Assembly (NCBI GenBank): GCA_041913045.1
Contig: JAYSGB010000006.1
Coordinates: 1-64,000, forward strand
From: CAMLOF01 sp041913045
Lineage (GTDB): Bacteria; Pseudomonadota; Gammaproteobacteria; Burkholderiales; Burkholderiaceae_C
Direction of reading: 5' to 3'
DNA: 64,000 nucleotides
How positions within the stretch are numbered: the stretch's first letter is position 1; each line of letters begins with the position of its first letter. Under the pieces are notes generated by a model. That model worked only from the letters and a program-made list of their open reading frames with translations. It searched no databases and had not been told where the DNA came from. The position numbers and the translations under genes are program-made. This document shows, piece after piece, positions 17,004 to 25,256 of this stretch.

Positions 17004-17914
17004 CCATTTTGCTGTTGGGCAAGAATGGCCAGGTGGGCTGGGAGCTGCAGCGCAGCCTCGCACCCCTGGGCGAAGTCATCGCCCTCGACCGTCACGGCGC
17101 CGCCCACCCGACCCAGTCTGGGGTGTGGCTTGCAGGCGATCTGGCTGATCCAGCCGGGCTGGCACGCACCGTCGAGGCCCTGCGCCCGCAGGTCATCGTC
17201 AACGCTGCCGCACACACCGCCGTGGACCGCGCCGAGAGCGAACCCGATCTTGCCCACCTGCTCAACGCCGAGGCGCCTGGTGCGCTTGCCCGCGCCGCCC
17301 AAGCCGTGGGTGCCTGGCTGGTCCACTACAGCACCGACTACGTCTTCGACGGCAGCGGTCACCAGCCCTGGCGCGAAGACGATGCCACCGGCCCCATCAA
17401 CACCTACGGCCGCAGCAAGCTGCAAGGCGAAGATGCCGTGCGAGCCGCCTGCCAGCAGCACCTCATCCTGCGCACCAGCTGGGTCTATGCGGCGCGTGGC
17501 GGCAACTTCGCCAAAACCATGCTGCGCCTGGCGCGCGAGCGTGAACGCCTCACCGTCATCGACGACCAGTTCGGGGCTCCCACGGGGGCGGAGCTCATCG
17601 CCGATGTCACGGCGCATGCCATCCGTCACGTGCTGCGCACGGGCGCGGGGCAGGGCACCTACCATCTCGCCGCTGCAGGTGAAACCACCTGGCACGGCTA
17701 CGCCAGCCACGTCATCGACAGCGCGCGCCGCCTGCAGCCCGAGGGCGGCTGGCAGGTGAACGAAGTGGCACAGGTGCCCACCAGCGCCTTCCCCACGCCC
17801 GCGCGGCGGCCGCACAACTCCCGGCTCGACACCCGCCGCCTGCGCGACACCTTCGGCCTGACCTTGCCGCCCTGGCAGCAGGGCGTCGAACGCATGCTCG
17901 CCGAAATCCTCTGA
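17000..17914 (+). CDS. rfbD: dTDP-4-dehydrorhamnose reductase
   Basis: 304 residues. It starts MTILLLGKNGQVGWEL (Rossmann GxxGxxG), with VDRAES and YGRSKLQGE (Tyr/Lys catalytic pair) and the STDYVFDG strand typical of RfbD. It performs the last step of dTDP-L-rhamnose synthesis, NAD(P)H reduction of the 4-keto group. The ATG at 17000 overlaps the rfbB stop; the frame is open further upstream only as out-of-frame sequence within rfbB. Confidence 0.95.
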   Translation: MTILLLGKNGQVGWELQRSLAPLGEVIALDRHGAAHPTQSGVWLAGDLADPAGLARTVEALRPQVIVNAAAHTAVDRAESEPDLAHLLNAEAPGALARAAQAVGAWLVHYSTDYVFDGSGHQPWREDDATGPINTYGRSKLQGEDAVRAACQQHLILRTSWVYAARGGNFAKTMLRLARERERLTVIDDQFGAPTGAELIADVTAHAIRHVLRTGAGQGTYHLAAAGETTWHGYASHVIDSARRLQPEGGWQVNEVAQVPTSAFPTPARRPHNSRLDTRRLRDTFGLTLPPWQQGVERMLAEIL

Positions 17915-17945
17915 GACCGACCGGACAAACACACAGGGAACACCC

Positions 17946-18818
17946 ATGACCGCACGCAAAGGCATCATCCTCGCCGGGGGCTCCGGCACCCGGCTGCACC
18001 CCGCCACGCTGGCCATCAGCAAACAACTGCTGCCGGTCTACGACAAGCCCATGGTCTACTACCCGCTGAGCACACTCATGCTCGCGGGCATGCGCGACGT
18101 GCTCGTCATCAGCACCCCGCAAGACACCCCGCGCTTCCAGCAACTGCTGGGTGACGGTTCCCAATGGGGCATGAACCTGCAATACGCCGTGCAGCCCAGC
18201 CCCGACGGGTTGGCCCAGGCCTTCATCATCGGCGAACACTTCATTGGCAACGCCCCCAGCGCGCTGGTGCTGGGCGACAACATCTACTACGGCCACGACT
18301 TCGAACCCTTGCTGGGTGCAGCGGACGCGCAGGCCCAGGGGGCCACCGTCTTCGCCTACCACGTGCAGGACCCGGAACGCTATGGTGTGGTCGAGTTCGA
18401 CGCCACCGGCAAGGCCGTGAGCATCGAAGAAAAGCCCAAGGCGCCCAAGTCCAACTACGCCGTCACTGGCCTGTACTTCTACGACCAGCAGGTGGTGGAC
18501 ATCGCCAAGGCGGTCAAGCCCAGCGCGCGCGGCGAGCTGGAGATCACCAGCGTCAACCAGGCCTACCTCAAGCGCGGCGAGCTGACGGTGCAGACCATGG
18601 GGCGCGGCTACGCCTGGCTCGATACCGGCACGCACGACAGCCTGCTTGAGGCGGGCCAATTCATCGCCACGCTGGAGCGGCGCCAGGGTCTGAAGATCGC
18701 CTGCCCTGAGGAAATCGCCTGGCGCAAGGGTTTCATCGACGACGCCCAGCTGGAGCGTCTGGCCCAGCCACTGGCCAAGAACGGCTACGGGCAATACCTG
18801 CTGAACCTGTTGCGCTGA
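17946..18818 (+). CDS. rfbA: Glucose-1-phosphate thymidylyltransferase
   Basis: 290 residues. The nucleotidyltransferase signature GIILAGGSGTRLHP is at 6-19, followed by SKQLLPVYDKPMVYYPLS, plus LGDNIYYG and EEKPKAPKSNYAVTGLYFYD. It makes dTDP-glucose from dTTP and glucose-1-phosphate, the first and feedback-regulated step of the dTDP-L-rhamnose pathway. CAGGGA lies about 6 bases before the ATG. The order rfbB-D-A-C is common in proteobacterial O-antigen/exopolysaccharide loci. Confidence 0.96.
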   Translation: MTARKGIILAGGSGTRLHPATLAISKQLLPVYDKPMVYYPLSTLMLAGMRDVLVISTPQDTPRFQQLLGDGSQWGMNLQYAVQPSPDGLAQAFIIGEHFIGNAPSALVLGDNIYYGHDFEPLLGAADAQAQGATVFAYHVQDPERYGVVEFDATGKAVSIEEKPKAPKSNYAVTGLYFYDQQVVDIAKAVKPSARGELEITSVNQAYLKRGELTVQTMGRGYAWLDTGTHDSLLEAGQFIATLERRQGLKIACPEEIAWRKGFIDDAQLERLAQPLAKNGYGQYLLNLLR

Positions 18819-18832
18819 CACCCAAGATAACC

Positions 18833-19384
18833 ATGCCTTACACCGTCACCCCTACCGCTATTCCCGACGTCCTGGTGCTTGAACCCCGGGTCTTCGGCGA
18901 CGCACGCGGCTTCTTCTACGAGAGCTTCAACCAGCGCGACTTCGCACAGGCCACGGGCCTGGATGTCACCTTCGTGCAGGACAACCACAGCAAATCCGCG
19001 CAGGGTGTGTTGCGCGGGCTGCACTACCAGGTTGAACATGCTCAAGGCAAGTTGGTGCGTGTGGTGCAGGGGGAGGTGTTGGACGTGGCGGTGGACCTGC
19101 GGCGCAGTTCACCCACGTTCGGGCGCTGGGTGGGCGAGCGCCTCAGCGCCGACAACAAGAAGCAGCTGTGGGTGCCGCCGGGGTTCGCGCATGGCTTCGT
19201 GGTGCTGAGCGAAACGGCCGAGTTCCTGTACAAGACCACCGACTACTGGTACCCCGAGCACGAGCGTAGCCTGTTGTGGAGCGACCCGGCGCTGGGTATC
19301 GACTGGCAACTCGCAGCTGCGCCGCTGCTCGCCGCCAAGGACGCGGCCGCGCCCGTCATGGCGCAGGCCGAGGTTTACCCCTGA
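18833..19384 (+). CDS. rfbC: dTDP-4-dehydrorhamnose 3,5-epimerase
   Basis: 183 residues, a cupin-fold epimerase with DARGFFYESFNQRDF, the catalytic-His region QDNHSKSAQGVLRGLHYQ and PPGFAHGFVVLSE. It converts dTDP-4-keto-6-deoxyglucose to the rhamno epimer. It ends the rfbBDAC operon. No glycosyltransferase or O-antigen flippase follows, so the rhamnose acceptor is encoded elsewhere. It converges on the PfkB-family kinase with a 21-base gap that shows no strong terminator. Confidence 0.95.
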   Translation: MPYTVTPTAIPDVLVLEPRVFGDARGFFYESFNQRDFAQATGLDVTFVQDNHSKSAQGVLRGLHYQVEHAQGKLVRVVQGEVLDVAVDLRRSSPTFGRWVGERLSADNKKQLWVPPGFAHGFVVLSETAEFLYKTTDYWYPEHERSLLWSDPALGIDWQLAAAPLLAAKDAAAPVMAQAEVYP

Positions 19385-19405
19385 CGGCTCACCGAGCGAC
19401 AGGCT

Positions 19406-20440
19406 TCAGGCTGCCACAGCATCCTGCAGCCAGGCTTCACGCAACGCGTGCAGCTGTTCGGTGCGCAGCCGTGCCCCTGGCTGGGCCACCACGGTAGAGG
19501 CGGCCGTCGTGGCCAACCGCGCCGCGGCGACAGCGTCATGACCATGGGTGATGGCATAAAAGAACGCGCCAGCAAACATGTCACCCGCGCCCACAGTGTC
19601 AACTGCGCGGACCTGAGGTGCAGCCACTGTGTCACGCCTGTCGCCACGAATCACCACGCAACCCAGGGGGCCGCGCGTCATGCACACCGTGCCCGCCAAC
19701 TTCGACAGGGCATCCGCCAGTTCTGCGGTCTCCGTCAAGCCGGTCCAAGCCTGAGCCTCTTCCTCGTTGCAGAACAGGTAGTCCAGATCGTTTCCGATCA
19801 TCGCCTCCAGGCCGGGGCGGCAGAAGGTGATCATCGAAACATCACTCAGGGTGGTGGCCAGGGCCACGCCCTCTGCCTTGGCAGCGGCCCGGCCCTGTAA
19901 AGCAGCGTCCAGCCCGCTGGGGGAGGCCGAGAGGTAGCCTTCCATGTAGTAGATGCGCGACTTGGCGATGTCCTTGGGGTGCAGCGCGGACGCATCCAGT
20001 GTCGCCGTAGCACCCAGAAACGTGCACATGCTGCGCTCTGCATCGGGTGTCACAAACACCATGCAATGCCCGCTCTGGCCAGGCCCCGGGCGTGTGTGGT
20101 TCAGGTTGGTGGCCACGCCGTGCTGTTCAAGGTCGCGCTGGTAGAAGTCACCCAGGTCGTCGTCGGCCACTTTGCACGAATAGAAACCGTTCCCCCCCAG
20201 CTGGGCCAGCGCCACCACGGTGTTGCCAGCCGAGCCGCCACCTACCCGCTGGTTCGGACGGTGGCCGGGCTGGCCATCCAGCAGGCGCAGCAGCTCGGTA
20301 CGGCGCTCGGCATCGATCAGCGTCATGCGGCTCTTCTCGATGCCCAGCGCCTGCAACTGCTCGTCGCTGACGTGGTGCTCCGTGTCCACCAGCGCATTGC
20401 CGATGGCGTACAGGTGGATGTGGGGGTGCGGGTGGATCAT
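19406..20440 (-). CDS. PfkB-family carbohydrate/adenosine kinase
   Basis: 344 residues. PfkB signatures are present: VGGGSAGNTVVALAQLGG in the N-terminal half and the catalytic DTVGAGDMFAGAFFYA near the C-terminus. The closest class by appearance is adenosine kinase-like sugar kinase, which in Burkholderiales often sits beside metK. Adenosine salvage would clear the adenosine made from S-adenosylhomocysteine, an attractive partner for the metK gene 16 bases upstream on the same strand. The substrate is inferred. ATG 20440 has AAGG 6 bases upstream. Confidence 0.85.
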   Translation of the reverse strand: MIHPHPHIHLYAIGNALVDTEHHVSDEQLQALGIEKSRMTLIDAERRTELLRLLDGQPGHRPNQRVGGGSAGNTVVALAQLGGNGFYSCKVADDDLGDFYQRDLEQHGVATNLNHTRPGPGQSGHCMVFVTPDAERSMCTFLGATATLDASALHPKDIAKSRIYYMEGYLSASPSGLDAALQGRAAAKAEGVALATTLSDVSMITFCRPGLEAMIGNDLDYLFCNEEEAQAWTGLTETAELADALSKLAGTVCMTRGPLGCVVIRGDRRDTVAAPQVRAVDTVGAGDMFAGAFFYAITHGHDAVAAARLATTAASTVVAQPGARLRTEQLHALREAWLQDAVAA

Positions 20441-20456
20441 CAACAACCTTCCCGCG

Positions 20457-21638
20457 TCACTTCAAACCGGCCAGATCGCGCAGCACGGCCACCTTGTCGG
20501 CACGCTCCCAGGTGAACTCGGGCTCGTCGCGGCCGAAGTGACCGTACGCGGCCGTCTTGGAGTAGATCGGGCGCAGCAGGTCCAGCATCTGGATGATGCC
20601 CTTGGGGCGCAGGTCGAACACCTCGCCCACGATCCGTGCAATCTGCTCGTCGGGGATCACGCCCGTGCCTTCGGTGTAGACGGTCACGTTCATCGGGCGC
20701 GCCACACCAATCGCGTAAGCCACCTGGATCTGGCACTGCTTGGCCAGGCCTGCGGCCACGATGTTCTTGGCCACGTAGCGGGCAGCGTAAGCGGCCGAGC
20801 GGTCCACCTTGGTCGGATCCTTGCCGCTGAAGGCGCCACCGCCGTGCGGGCAGGCGCCGCCGTAGGTGTCCACAATGATCTTGCGGCCGGTCAGGCCACA
20901 GTCACCCTGCGGGCCACCGATCACGAAACGGCCGGTCGGGTTGATCAGGTACTTGGTGTCCTGCAGCCACTCTTTGGGCAGCACCGGTTTGATGATCTCT
21001 TCCACGCAGGCTTCGACGAACTCCGGCTTCATGTGTTTGCCGTCGCTCATCTCGGGGCTGTGCTGGCTGGACAGCACCACGGTGTCGATGCTGTGCGGGC
21101 GGCCATCCACGTAGCGCATGGTGATCTGGCTCTTGGCGTCAGGGCGCAGGAAGGGCAGGCGGCCGTCCTTGCGCAACTGGGCCTGGCGCTCCACGATGCG
21201 GTGCGCGTAGTAGATGGGCGCAGGCATCAGCTCAGGCGTCTCGTCGCAGGCGTAGCCGAACATCAGGCCCTGGTCGCCGGCACCGGTGTTCAGGTAGTCG
21301 TCGCTGGCGTGGTCCACGCCCTGGGCGATGTCGTTCGATTGCTTGTCGTAGGCGACCAGCACCGCGCAGCCCTTGTAGTCGATGCCGTATTCGGTGTTGT
21401 CGTAGCCAATGCGCTTGATGGTGTCGCGTGCCACCTGGATGTAGTCCACGTGCGCGTTGGTGGTGATTTCGCCCGCCAGCACGACCAGACCGGTGTTGGT
21501 CAGGGTCTCTGCCGCCACACGGCTGCGGGGGTCCTGCTCGAAGATCGCGTCGAGGATGGCGTCTGAAATCTGGTCCGCCACCTTGTCGGGGTGGCCTTCG
21601 GACACGGATTCGGACGTGAAAAGAAAGTCGTTCGCCAT
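20457..21638 (-). CDS. metK: S-adenosylmethionine synthetase
   Basis: 393 residues, full length. It begins MANDFLFTSESVSEGHPDKVADQ (methionine/ATP-binding HPDK). The motifs GAGDQGLMFGYA and GGGAFSGKDPTKVDRSAAY are both intact. It makes S-adenosylmethionine from methionine and ATP in the cytoplasm as a tetramer. AAGGAG lies 9 bases before the ATG. The 5' leader can fold into two stem-loops, and a TACAAT box lies at 21759-21754. The kinase gene downstream is probably co-transcribed. Confidence 0.97.
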   Translation of the reverse strand: MANDFLFTSESVSEGHPDKVADQISDAILDAIFEQDPRSRVAAETLTNTGLVVLAGEITTNAHVDYIQVARDTIKRIGYDNTEYGIDYKGCAVLVAYDKQSNDIAQGVDHASDDYLNTGAGDQGLMFGYACDETPELMPAPIYYAHRIVERQAQLRKDGRLPFLRPDAKSQITMRYVDGRPHSIDTVVLSSQHSPEMSDGKHMKPEFVEACVEEIIKPVLPKEWLQDTKYLINPTGRFVIGGPQGDCGLTGRKIIVDTYGGACPHGGGAFSGKDPTKVDRSAAYAARYVAKNIVAAGLAKQCQIQVAYAIGVARPMNVTVYTEGTGVIPDEQIARIVGEVFDLRPKGIIQMLDLLRPIYSKTAAYGHFGRDEPEFTWERADKVAVLRDLAGLK

Positions 21639-21721
21639 TTGAATACACTCCTTGGTCTGAGCTCGGCGGTCGCCGGGCTTGGGAGCTATGGCGAACGCTT
21701 TAGCTGAATTTGTGAATCGCC
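21639..21721 (-). promoter_or_regulatory. Structured 5' leader of metK
   Basis: Reading the minus strand, a first stem-loop pairs GGCGA with TCGCC (21721-21717 with 21694-21690). A second pairs AGCTC with GAGCT (21687-21683 with 21664-21660) around an inner CGGC/GCCG hairpin. The AAGGAG ribosome site follows (21653-21648). The leader does not match SAM-I, SAM-II or SAH riboswitch consensus as I know them. Autoregulation of metK by RNA structure is possible but unproven. Confidence 0.35.
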
Positions 21722-21753
21722 CGCAAGTTGTTCAATAACTCGGCGATACCTGC

Positions 21754-21759
21754 ATTGTA
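21754..21759 (-). promoter_or_regulatory. -10 element of the metK promoter
   Basis: TACAAT on the minus strand (5/6 to consensus), predicting a start near 21747 and a leader of roughly 110 bases. No good -35 is visible at 16-18 bp, so the call relies on the -10 alone. Confidence 0.4.
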
Positions 21760-21795
21760 AAACACAGATTTCTGGGTCGCCGGGTGCGGTCCGAT

Positions 21796-22662
21796 ATGCC
21801 CATGTTCCTGGTGTTCCGATTTTTAGCGCGTTGGCCGCTGCCGCTGTTGCACCTGCTGGGTGCTATTGGCGGCTGGCTGGCCTGGCTGGTTTCCCCGGCC
21901 TACCGGCGTCGCTGGTTCGAGAACACGCGGCTGGCCGGTGTATGTGGCTGGGGGCGCTGGGCTTCCGTGGCTGCTGCGGGACAGCAGGTGGCAGAACTGC
22001 CCCGCCTCTGGTTTGGCCAACCCGTTCAGGTGGGCTGGGAGGGCGCAGCGCATATCCAGGCCGCGTTGAACCATGGCCACGGCATGCTTTTTCTCACGCC
22101 GCACCTGGGTTGTTTCGAGATCACGGCGCAGGCCTATGCCCAGCGTTTCGGCGGGCAGCCTGGTTCTACTGGTAAACCCATTTCGGTCTTGTTTCGTCCG
22201 CCAAGGCAGCAAGCATTGCGCGAAGTGGTGGAGGCCGCCCGTGTAAGGCCTGGCCTTGCCACTGCGCCCACCACGCTGGCTGGGGTGCGTCAGCTCATTC
22301 AGGCGTTGCGCGATGGTGAAGCCGTTGGCCTGCTGCCTGACCAGGTGCCGCCGGAAGGGCTGGGCGTTTGGGCCCCTTTCTTCGGCAAACCTGCCTACAC
22401 AATGACATTGGCAACAAGATTTGCGCGCACCCCAGGTGTCGAGGTTCTGCTGGCTTGGGGTGAACGGCTTCCCTGGGGGCGGGGGTACACGGTGCACATC
22501 CAGCCTCTGACTCAGGTTTTGGGCGAGCCGCTGGCTGACGATCCCGTGGCAGCAGCGTCACAGATCAACCAGGCCATGGAACACGTGATTCGACGCTGTC
22601 CTCAGCAGTATCTGTGGGGTTATGCGCGTTACAAAACCCCGCGCAAAGGGATGCACGGATGA
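21796..22662 (+). CDS. Lipid A biosynthesis late acyltransferase (LpxL/HtrB family), first copy
   Basis: 288 residues from ATG 21796. An N-terminal membrane helix (about 1-33) is followed by the HX4E acyltransferase motif in TPHLGCFE (His103, Glu108). LPDQVPPEGLGVWAPFFG is a typical second block. It transfers a fatty acyl chain from acyl-ACP to Kdo-lipid A at the inner membrane. It overlaps the next acyltransferase by ATGA, so the pair likely adds the two secondary acyl chains. A GTG 12 bases upstream (21784) and an ATG 6 bases downstream (21802) are alternatives. Confidence 0.88.
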   Translation: MPMFLVFRFLARWPLPLLHLLGAIGGWLAWLVSPAYRRRWFENTRLAGVCGWGRWASVAAAGQQVAELPRLWFGQPVQVGWEGAAHIQAALNHGHGMLFLTPHLGCFEITAQAYAQRFGGQPGSTGKPISVLFRPPRQQALREVVEAARVRPGLATAPTTLAGVRQLIQALRDGEAVGLLPDQVPPEGLGVWAPFFGKPAYTMTLATRFARTPGVEVLLAWGERLPWGRGYTVHIQPLTQVLGEPLADDPVAAASQINQAMEHVIRRCPQQYLWGYARYKTPRKGMHG

Positions 22663-23570
22663 GCGAAATCACCGAAGACACACGCAGTGGATGGCAGCGT
22701 TTGCTGAATGGCCTCGGTCTGGCTGCCATGCGCGTGATGGCGCGCATGCCCTTGCCGATGGTGCGTGCGCTGGGATGGATGTTCGGTCAGGTGCTGCACG
22801 TTGTAGCGGCCAGGCGTCGACGCATTGCCCGGATCAACTGGGCCTTGTGTTTCCCTAATGACAGCGAAGCCAAGCGCAACCGTGCCGTTCGCGAGCACTT
22901 CGTCCGTTTCGCGCAGGCCTGGCTAGACCGAGGCTGGCTGTGGGAGGGGCGCCCCGATGTGGTTCGCCGCCGCCTGCGGCTGGTGGGTGAGGTGGATCAA
23001 TTCAGCAGTGACTCGCCACGTGTCGTCTTCGCGCCCCATTTCGTGGGCATGGACGCGGGCTGGACGGCACTCACGGCACATCTGCCCAGAAGGTTCTGCG
23101 GCATCTACGCGCAACAGCTCAACCCTGACGTGGACCGATGGATGGCGCAGGGCCGTCAGCGCTTTGGCGAGCCCCATATCGTGGCCAGGCACCAGGGTGT
23201 CAAGCCGATGGTGTCAGCTCTGCGCGCGGGCGAGCCCCTTTACCTGCTCCCCGATATGGACCATGGGATCAACGACGCCGTGTTCGCACCATTTTTCGGT
23301 GTTCAAACTGCCACGCTTACTTCACTGCCTCGCTTTGCGCGTCTGGGCCGCGCGACGGTGGTGCCCGTGACCAGCCGCATGACCCGCGATGGCTATGAGG
23401 TGCGAGTCTGGCCTGCTTGGGAGGCTTACCCCTCCGATGTGCTGGAGGCCGATGTGGCGCGGATGAACAGCGAATTGGAGCGCATGATCCGCTCCATGCC
23501 GGAGCAGTACTACTGGGTCCACAAACGGTTCAAGACCCGTCCGCCGGGAGAGGACCCGTTTTACAGCTAG
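22659..23570 (+). CDS. Lipid A biosynthesis late acyltransferase, second copy
   Basis: 303 residues. The HX4D motif is in APHFVGMDAGW (His127, Asp132), followed by LPDMDHGINDAVFAPFFGVQ. It ends EQYYWVHKRFKTRPPGED, a hallmark of LpxL/LpxM proteins. It is paired with the upstream homologue by 4-base overlap; the two differ clearly in sequence, so they should have different acceptor positions or chain preference. Which is LpxL and which LpxM cannot be set from sequence alone. It converges with engB. Confidence 0.9.
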   Translation: MSEITEDTRSGWQRLLNGLGLAAMRVMARMPLPMVRALGWMFGQVLHVVAARRRRIARINWALCFPNDSEAKRNRAVREHFVRFAQAWLDRGWLWEGRPDVVRRRLRLVGEVDQFSSDSPRVVFAPHFVGMDAGWTALTAHLPRRFCGIYAQQLNPDVDRWMAQGRQRFGEPHIVARHQGVKPMVSALRAGEPLYLLPDMDHGINDAVFAPFFGVQTATLTSLPRFARLGRATVVPVTSRMTRDGYEVRVWPAWEAYPSDVLEADVARMNSELERMIRSMPEQYYWVHKRFKTRPPGEDPFYS

Positions 23571-23609
23571 CCCGGCTCAGTTTGGAGGGGCGTTGGTGGT
23601 GCAGCCCTC

Positions 23610-24359
23610 TCAGGCGGCCGGTTCTGTCGGTGGCTTCTCGGACGTTTCGTGAGTCCAGTTCCAAAGCAACTGTGCTACTTCGTCCAGACCTTGCCGCTTG
23701 AGTGCCGAGAAAAGCTTCGCTTCCCCGCCGCCAGCTTGCAGCCGCGCAATGGACAGGGCCTTGTTGGCCTCGGCCCGAGTGAGTTTGTCCGCCTTGGTCA
23801 GCAGCACCAGAAAGCGAAGCCCTTGCTCCACCCGGGGGCGTATCACTTCCAGCAGCACTTCGTCCAGTTCGGTCAAACCCAATCGGGGATCACACAGCAG
23901 CACCACACCGCGCAGGTTGGGGCGGGTCAGCAGGTAATTGGCCATCACACGTTGCCAACGCAGCTTGGCTTCCCGGGGAACGGCTGCATAGCCGTAGCCG
24001 GGCAAGTCGGCCAGCACAGCGTCCACCGCCCCCTGCTTGCCCAAGGCAAACAGGTTGATGCTCTGGGTACGCCCGGGCGTCTTGGAAGCAAAAGCCAGAC
24101 GCTTTTGCTGGGTCATCGTGTTGATGCAGGTGGATTTGCCCGCGTTGGAGCGACCGACAAAGGCAATCTCCGGCACATCCAGCGGCGGCAGGTGCTCCAG
24201 CTGCGGCGCGGTGGTCAAAAAGCGTGCCGTGTGCAGCCACGCATGGGCCGTCTTGGGGGCGATGACCGGCTGTGCTTGACGGGGCGGCGGGCTGGCCGAC
24301 GCCTGATCGGCGGAGGGGGGGGAGGCGTCGATATTGCTCATGTGCGGATTCGGGTTCAT
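23610..24359 (-). CDS. engB: Ribosome biogenesis GTPase EngB (YihA/YsxC)
   Basis: About 249 residues. TrmE/Era-type GTPase motifs: P-loop GRSNAGKS, G3 DLPGYGYA and G4 TKAD. It is essential for 50S subunit assembly in many bacteria. The N-terminal tail (about 45 residues, Pro/Ser/Ala-rich) is longer than in E. coli. Start choice is open between ATG 24359 and ATG 24341. A minus-strand TACAAT precedes the first so closely that it would give an almost leaderless message. It is divergent from cytochrome c4, an arrangement usual in betaproteobacteria. Confidence 0.93.
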   Translation of the reverse strand: MNPNPHMSNIDASPPSADQASASPPPRQAQPVIAPKTAHAWLHTARFLTTAPQLEHLPPLDVPEIAFVGRSNAGKSTCINTMTQQKRLAFASKTPGRTQSINLFALGKQGAVDAVLADLPGYGYAAVPREAKLRWQRVMANYLLTRPNLRGVVLLCDPRLGLTELDEVLLEVIRPRVEQGLRFLVLLTKADKLTRAEANKALSIARLQAGGGEAKLFSALKRQGLDEVAQLLWNWTHETSEKPPTEPAA

Positions 24360-24445
24360 TGGCCATTGTAAAATCAACGCGTTTTGCGCCTTGCCGGTCT
24401 GGCGGGGCGTGACTTCGTAGCAACCCGACGCCACCTGCCCACGAA

Positions 24446-25060
24446 ATGAAACTGATTCCTTCCCTCATCGGTGCCGCTATTCTGGCAACCCTGTCCTTGT
24501 CCGCCCAGGCGCAGGCCGCCAAACCCGATCTGGGCAAGGGTTCGACCCTCTACGGTCAGGTCTGCGTGGCTTGTCATGCCGCCGACGGCAACTCCACCAT
24601 CGCCGCCAACCCCAAGCTGGCGCAGCAGCATCCCGAGTACATCGTCAAGCAGCTGCAAGAGTTCAAGTCTGGCAAGCGTGCCAATGCCGTGATGTCCGGT
24701 TTCGCAGCCAGCATGTCTGATGACGACATGCGCAATGTGGCTTACTGGCTGGCCTCTCAAAAAGCCAAGACCGGTTTCGCCCGAGACAAGGAACTTGTGG
24801 CCCTGGGTGAGCGCATCTACCGCGGCGGCATTGCCGACCGCCAGATCGCCGCCTGTGCCGGGTGCCACACTCCCAACGGCGCCGGTATTCCTGCGCAATA
24901 TCCCCGTCTGGCTGGCCAGCATGCCGACTACACCGTCGCCCAGATGAACGCGTTCCGTTCCGGTGGCCGCAAGAACAGCGTGCCGATGGCTCAGGTCGCG
25001 GCACACATGACCGACAAGGAAATTGCAGCGGTTGCTGACTACATCGCTGGTCTGCGCTGA
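24446..25060 (+). CDS. Cytochrome c4, di-haem
   Basis: 204 residues with a Sec signal (MKLIPSLIGAAILATLSLSAQA) and two c-type haem sites, CVACH (40-44) and CAGCH (137-141). Candidate methionine ligands lie in the MSGFAASM and SVPMAQVAAHM segments. This is the duplicated class of cytochrome c4, a periplasmic electron carrier to cbb3 or other terminal oxidases. It stands immediately upstream of the ccs1-ccsB genes needed to attach its haem, separated by an intergenic region with a small-RNA/attenuator structure. Confidence 0.94.
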   Translation: MKLIPSLIGAAILATLSLSAQAQAAKPDLGKGSTLYGQVCVACHAADGNSTIAANPKLAQQHPEYIVKQLQEFKSGKRANAVMSGFAASMSDDDMRNVAYWLASQKAKTGFARDKELVALGERIYRGGIADRQIAACAGCHTPNGAGIPAQYPRLAGQHADYTVAQMNAFRSGGRKNSVPMAQVAAHMTDKEIAAVADYIAGLR

Positions 25061-25109
25061 TGTTCCCGGCCCATGCCGAGCCAGGCAAATCCCTGGATCG
25101 CCGGGGGGC

Positions 25110-25139
25110 TTGGCATTTAATATAAGTCGGCGTTAATAT
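25110..25139 (+). promoter_or_regulatory. Promoter in the cytochrome c4-ccs1 gap
   Basis: TTGGCA (25110-25115) and, after 17-18 bp, an AT-rich TTAATAT (25133-25139). It would start a transcript near 25145 that first makes a hairpin GACAAT/ATTGTC (25147-25152 with 25158-25163), then the terminator at 25203-25236. The -35 is good (5/6); the -10 is only fair. Confidence 0.45.
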
Positions 25140-25178
25140 TCGGCAGGACAATGCTTTATTGTCAAGAGCATTGAACCG

Positions 25179-25256
25179 ATGGCCAAATTTCTCCTCATAG
25201 CCAAGGCAGGCCCCGTTTCAAGGCCTGCCTTTTTTCTGGGTCACGTTTTTCCATGA
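25179..25256 (+). CDS. Putative 25-residue leader peptide of ccs1
   Basis: ATG at 25179 opens a 25-codon frame (MAKFLLIAK...FFLGHVFP). Its TGA (25254-25256) overlaps the ccs1 ATG (25253) in the form ATGA. The frame spans the entire intrinsic terminator at 25203-25236. ccs1 has no purine-rich ribosome site before its ATG (upstream bases GTCACGTTTTTCC), so coupling from this small frame would explain its translation. The leader's own site is weak (AAGAG about 11 bases upstream). It could instead be a chance frame inside a small RNA. Confidence 0.4.
   Translation: MAKFLLIAKAGPVSRPAFFLGHVFP
25203..25236 (+). terminator. Intrinsic terminator/attenuator before ccs1
   Basis: A perfect 10-bp stem AAGGCAGGCC/GGCCTGCCTT (25203-25212 and 25222-25231), 9-base loop, then a run of T (25230-25235). 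It ends only 17 bases before the ccs1 start codon. So it either ends the cytochrome c4 transcript or a separate RNA of about 90 nt, or attenuates entry into the ccs operon. The preceding single-stranded stretch contains TTTCTCCTCAT, which is complementary to Shine-Dalgarno-like sequences. Confidence 0.85.

Noticed and set aside
21639..21760. SAM or SAH riboswitch call for the metK leader
   Set aside because: Stem-loops exist, but no core sequence of a known class could be matched, so only 'structured leader' is reported.
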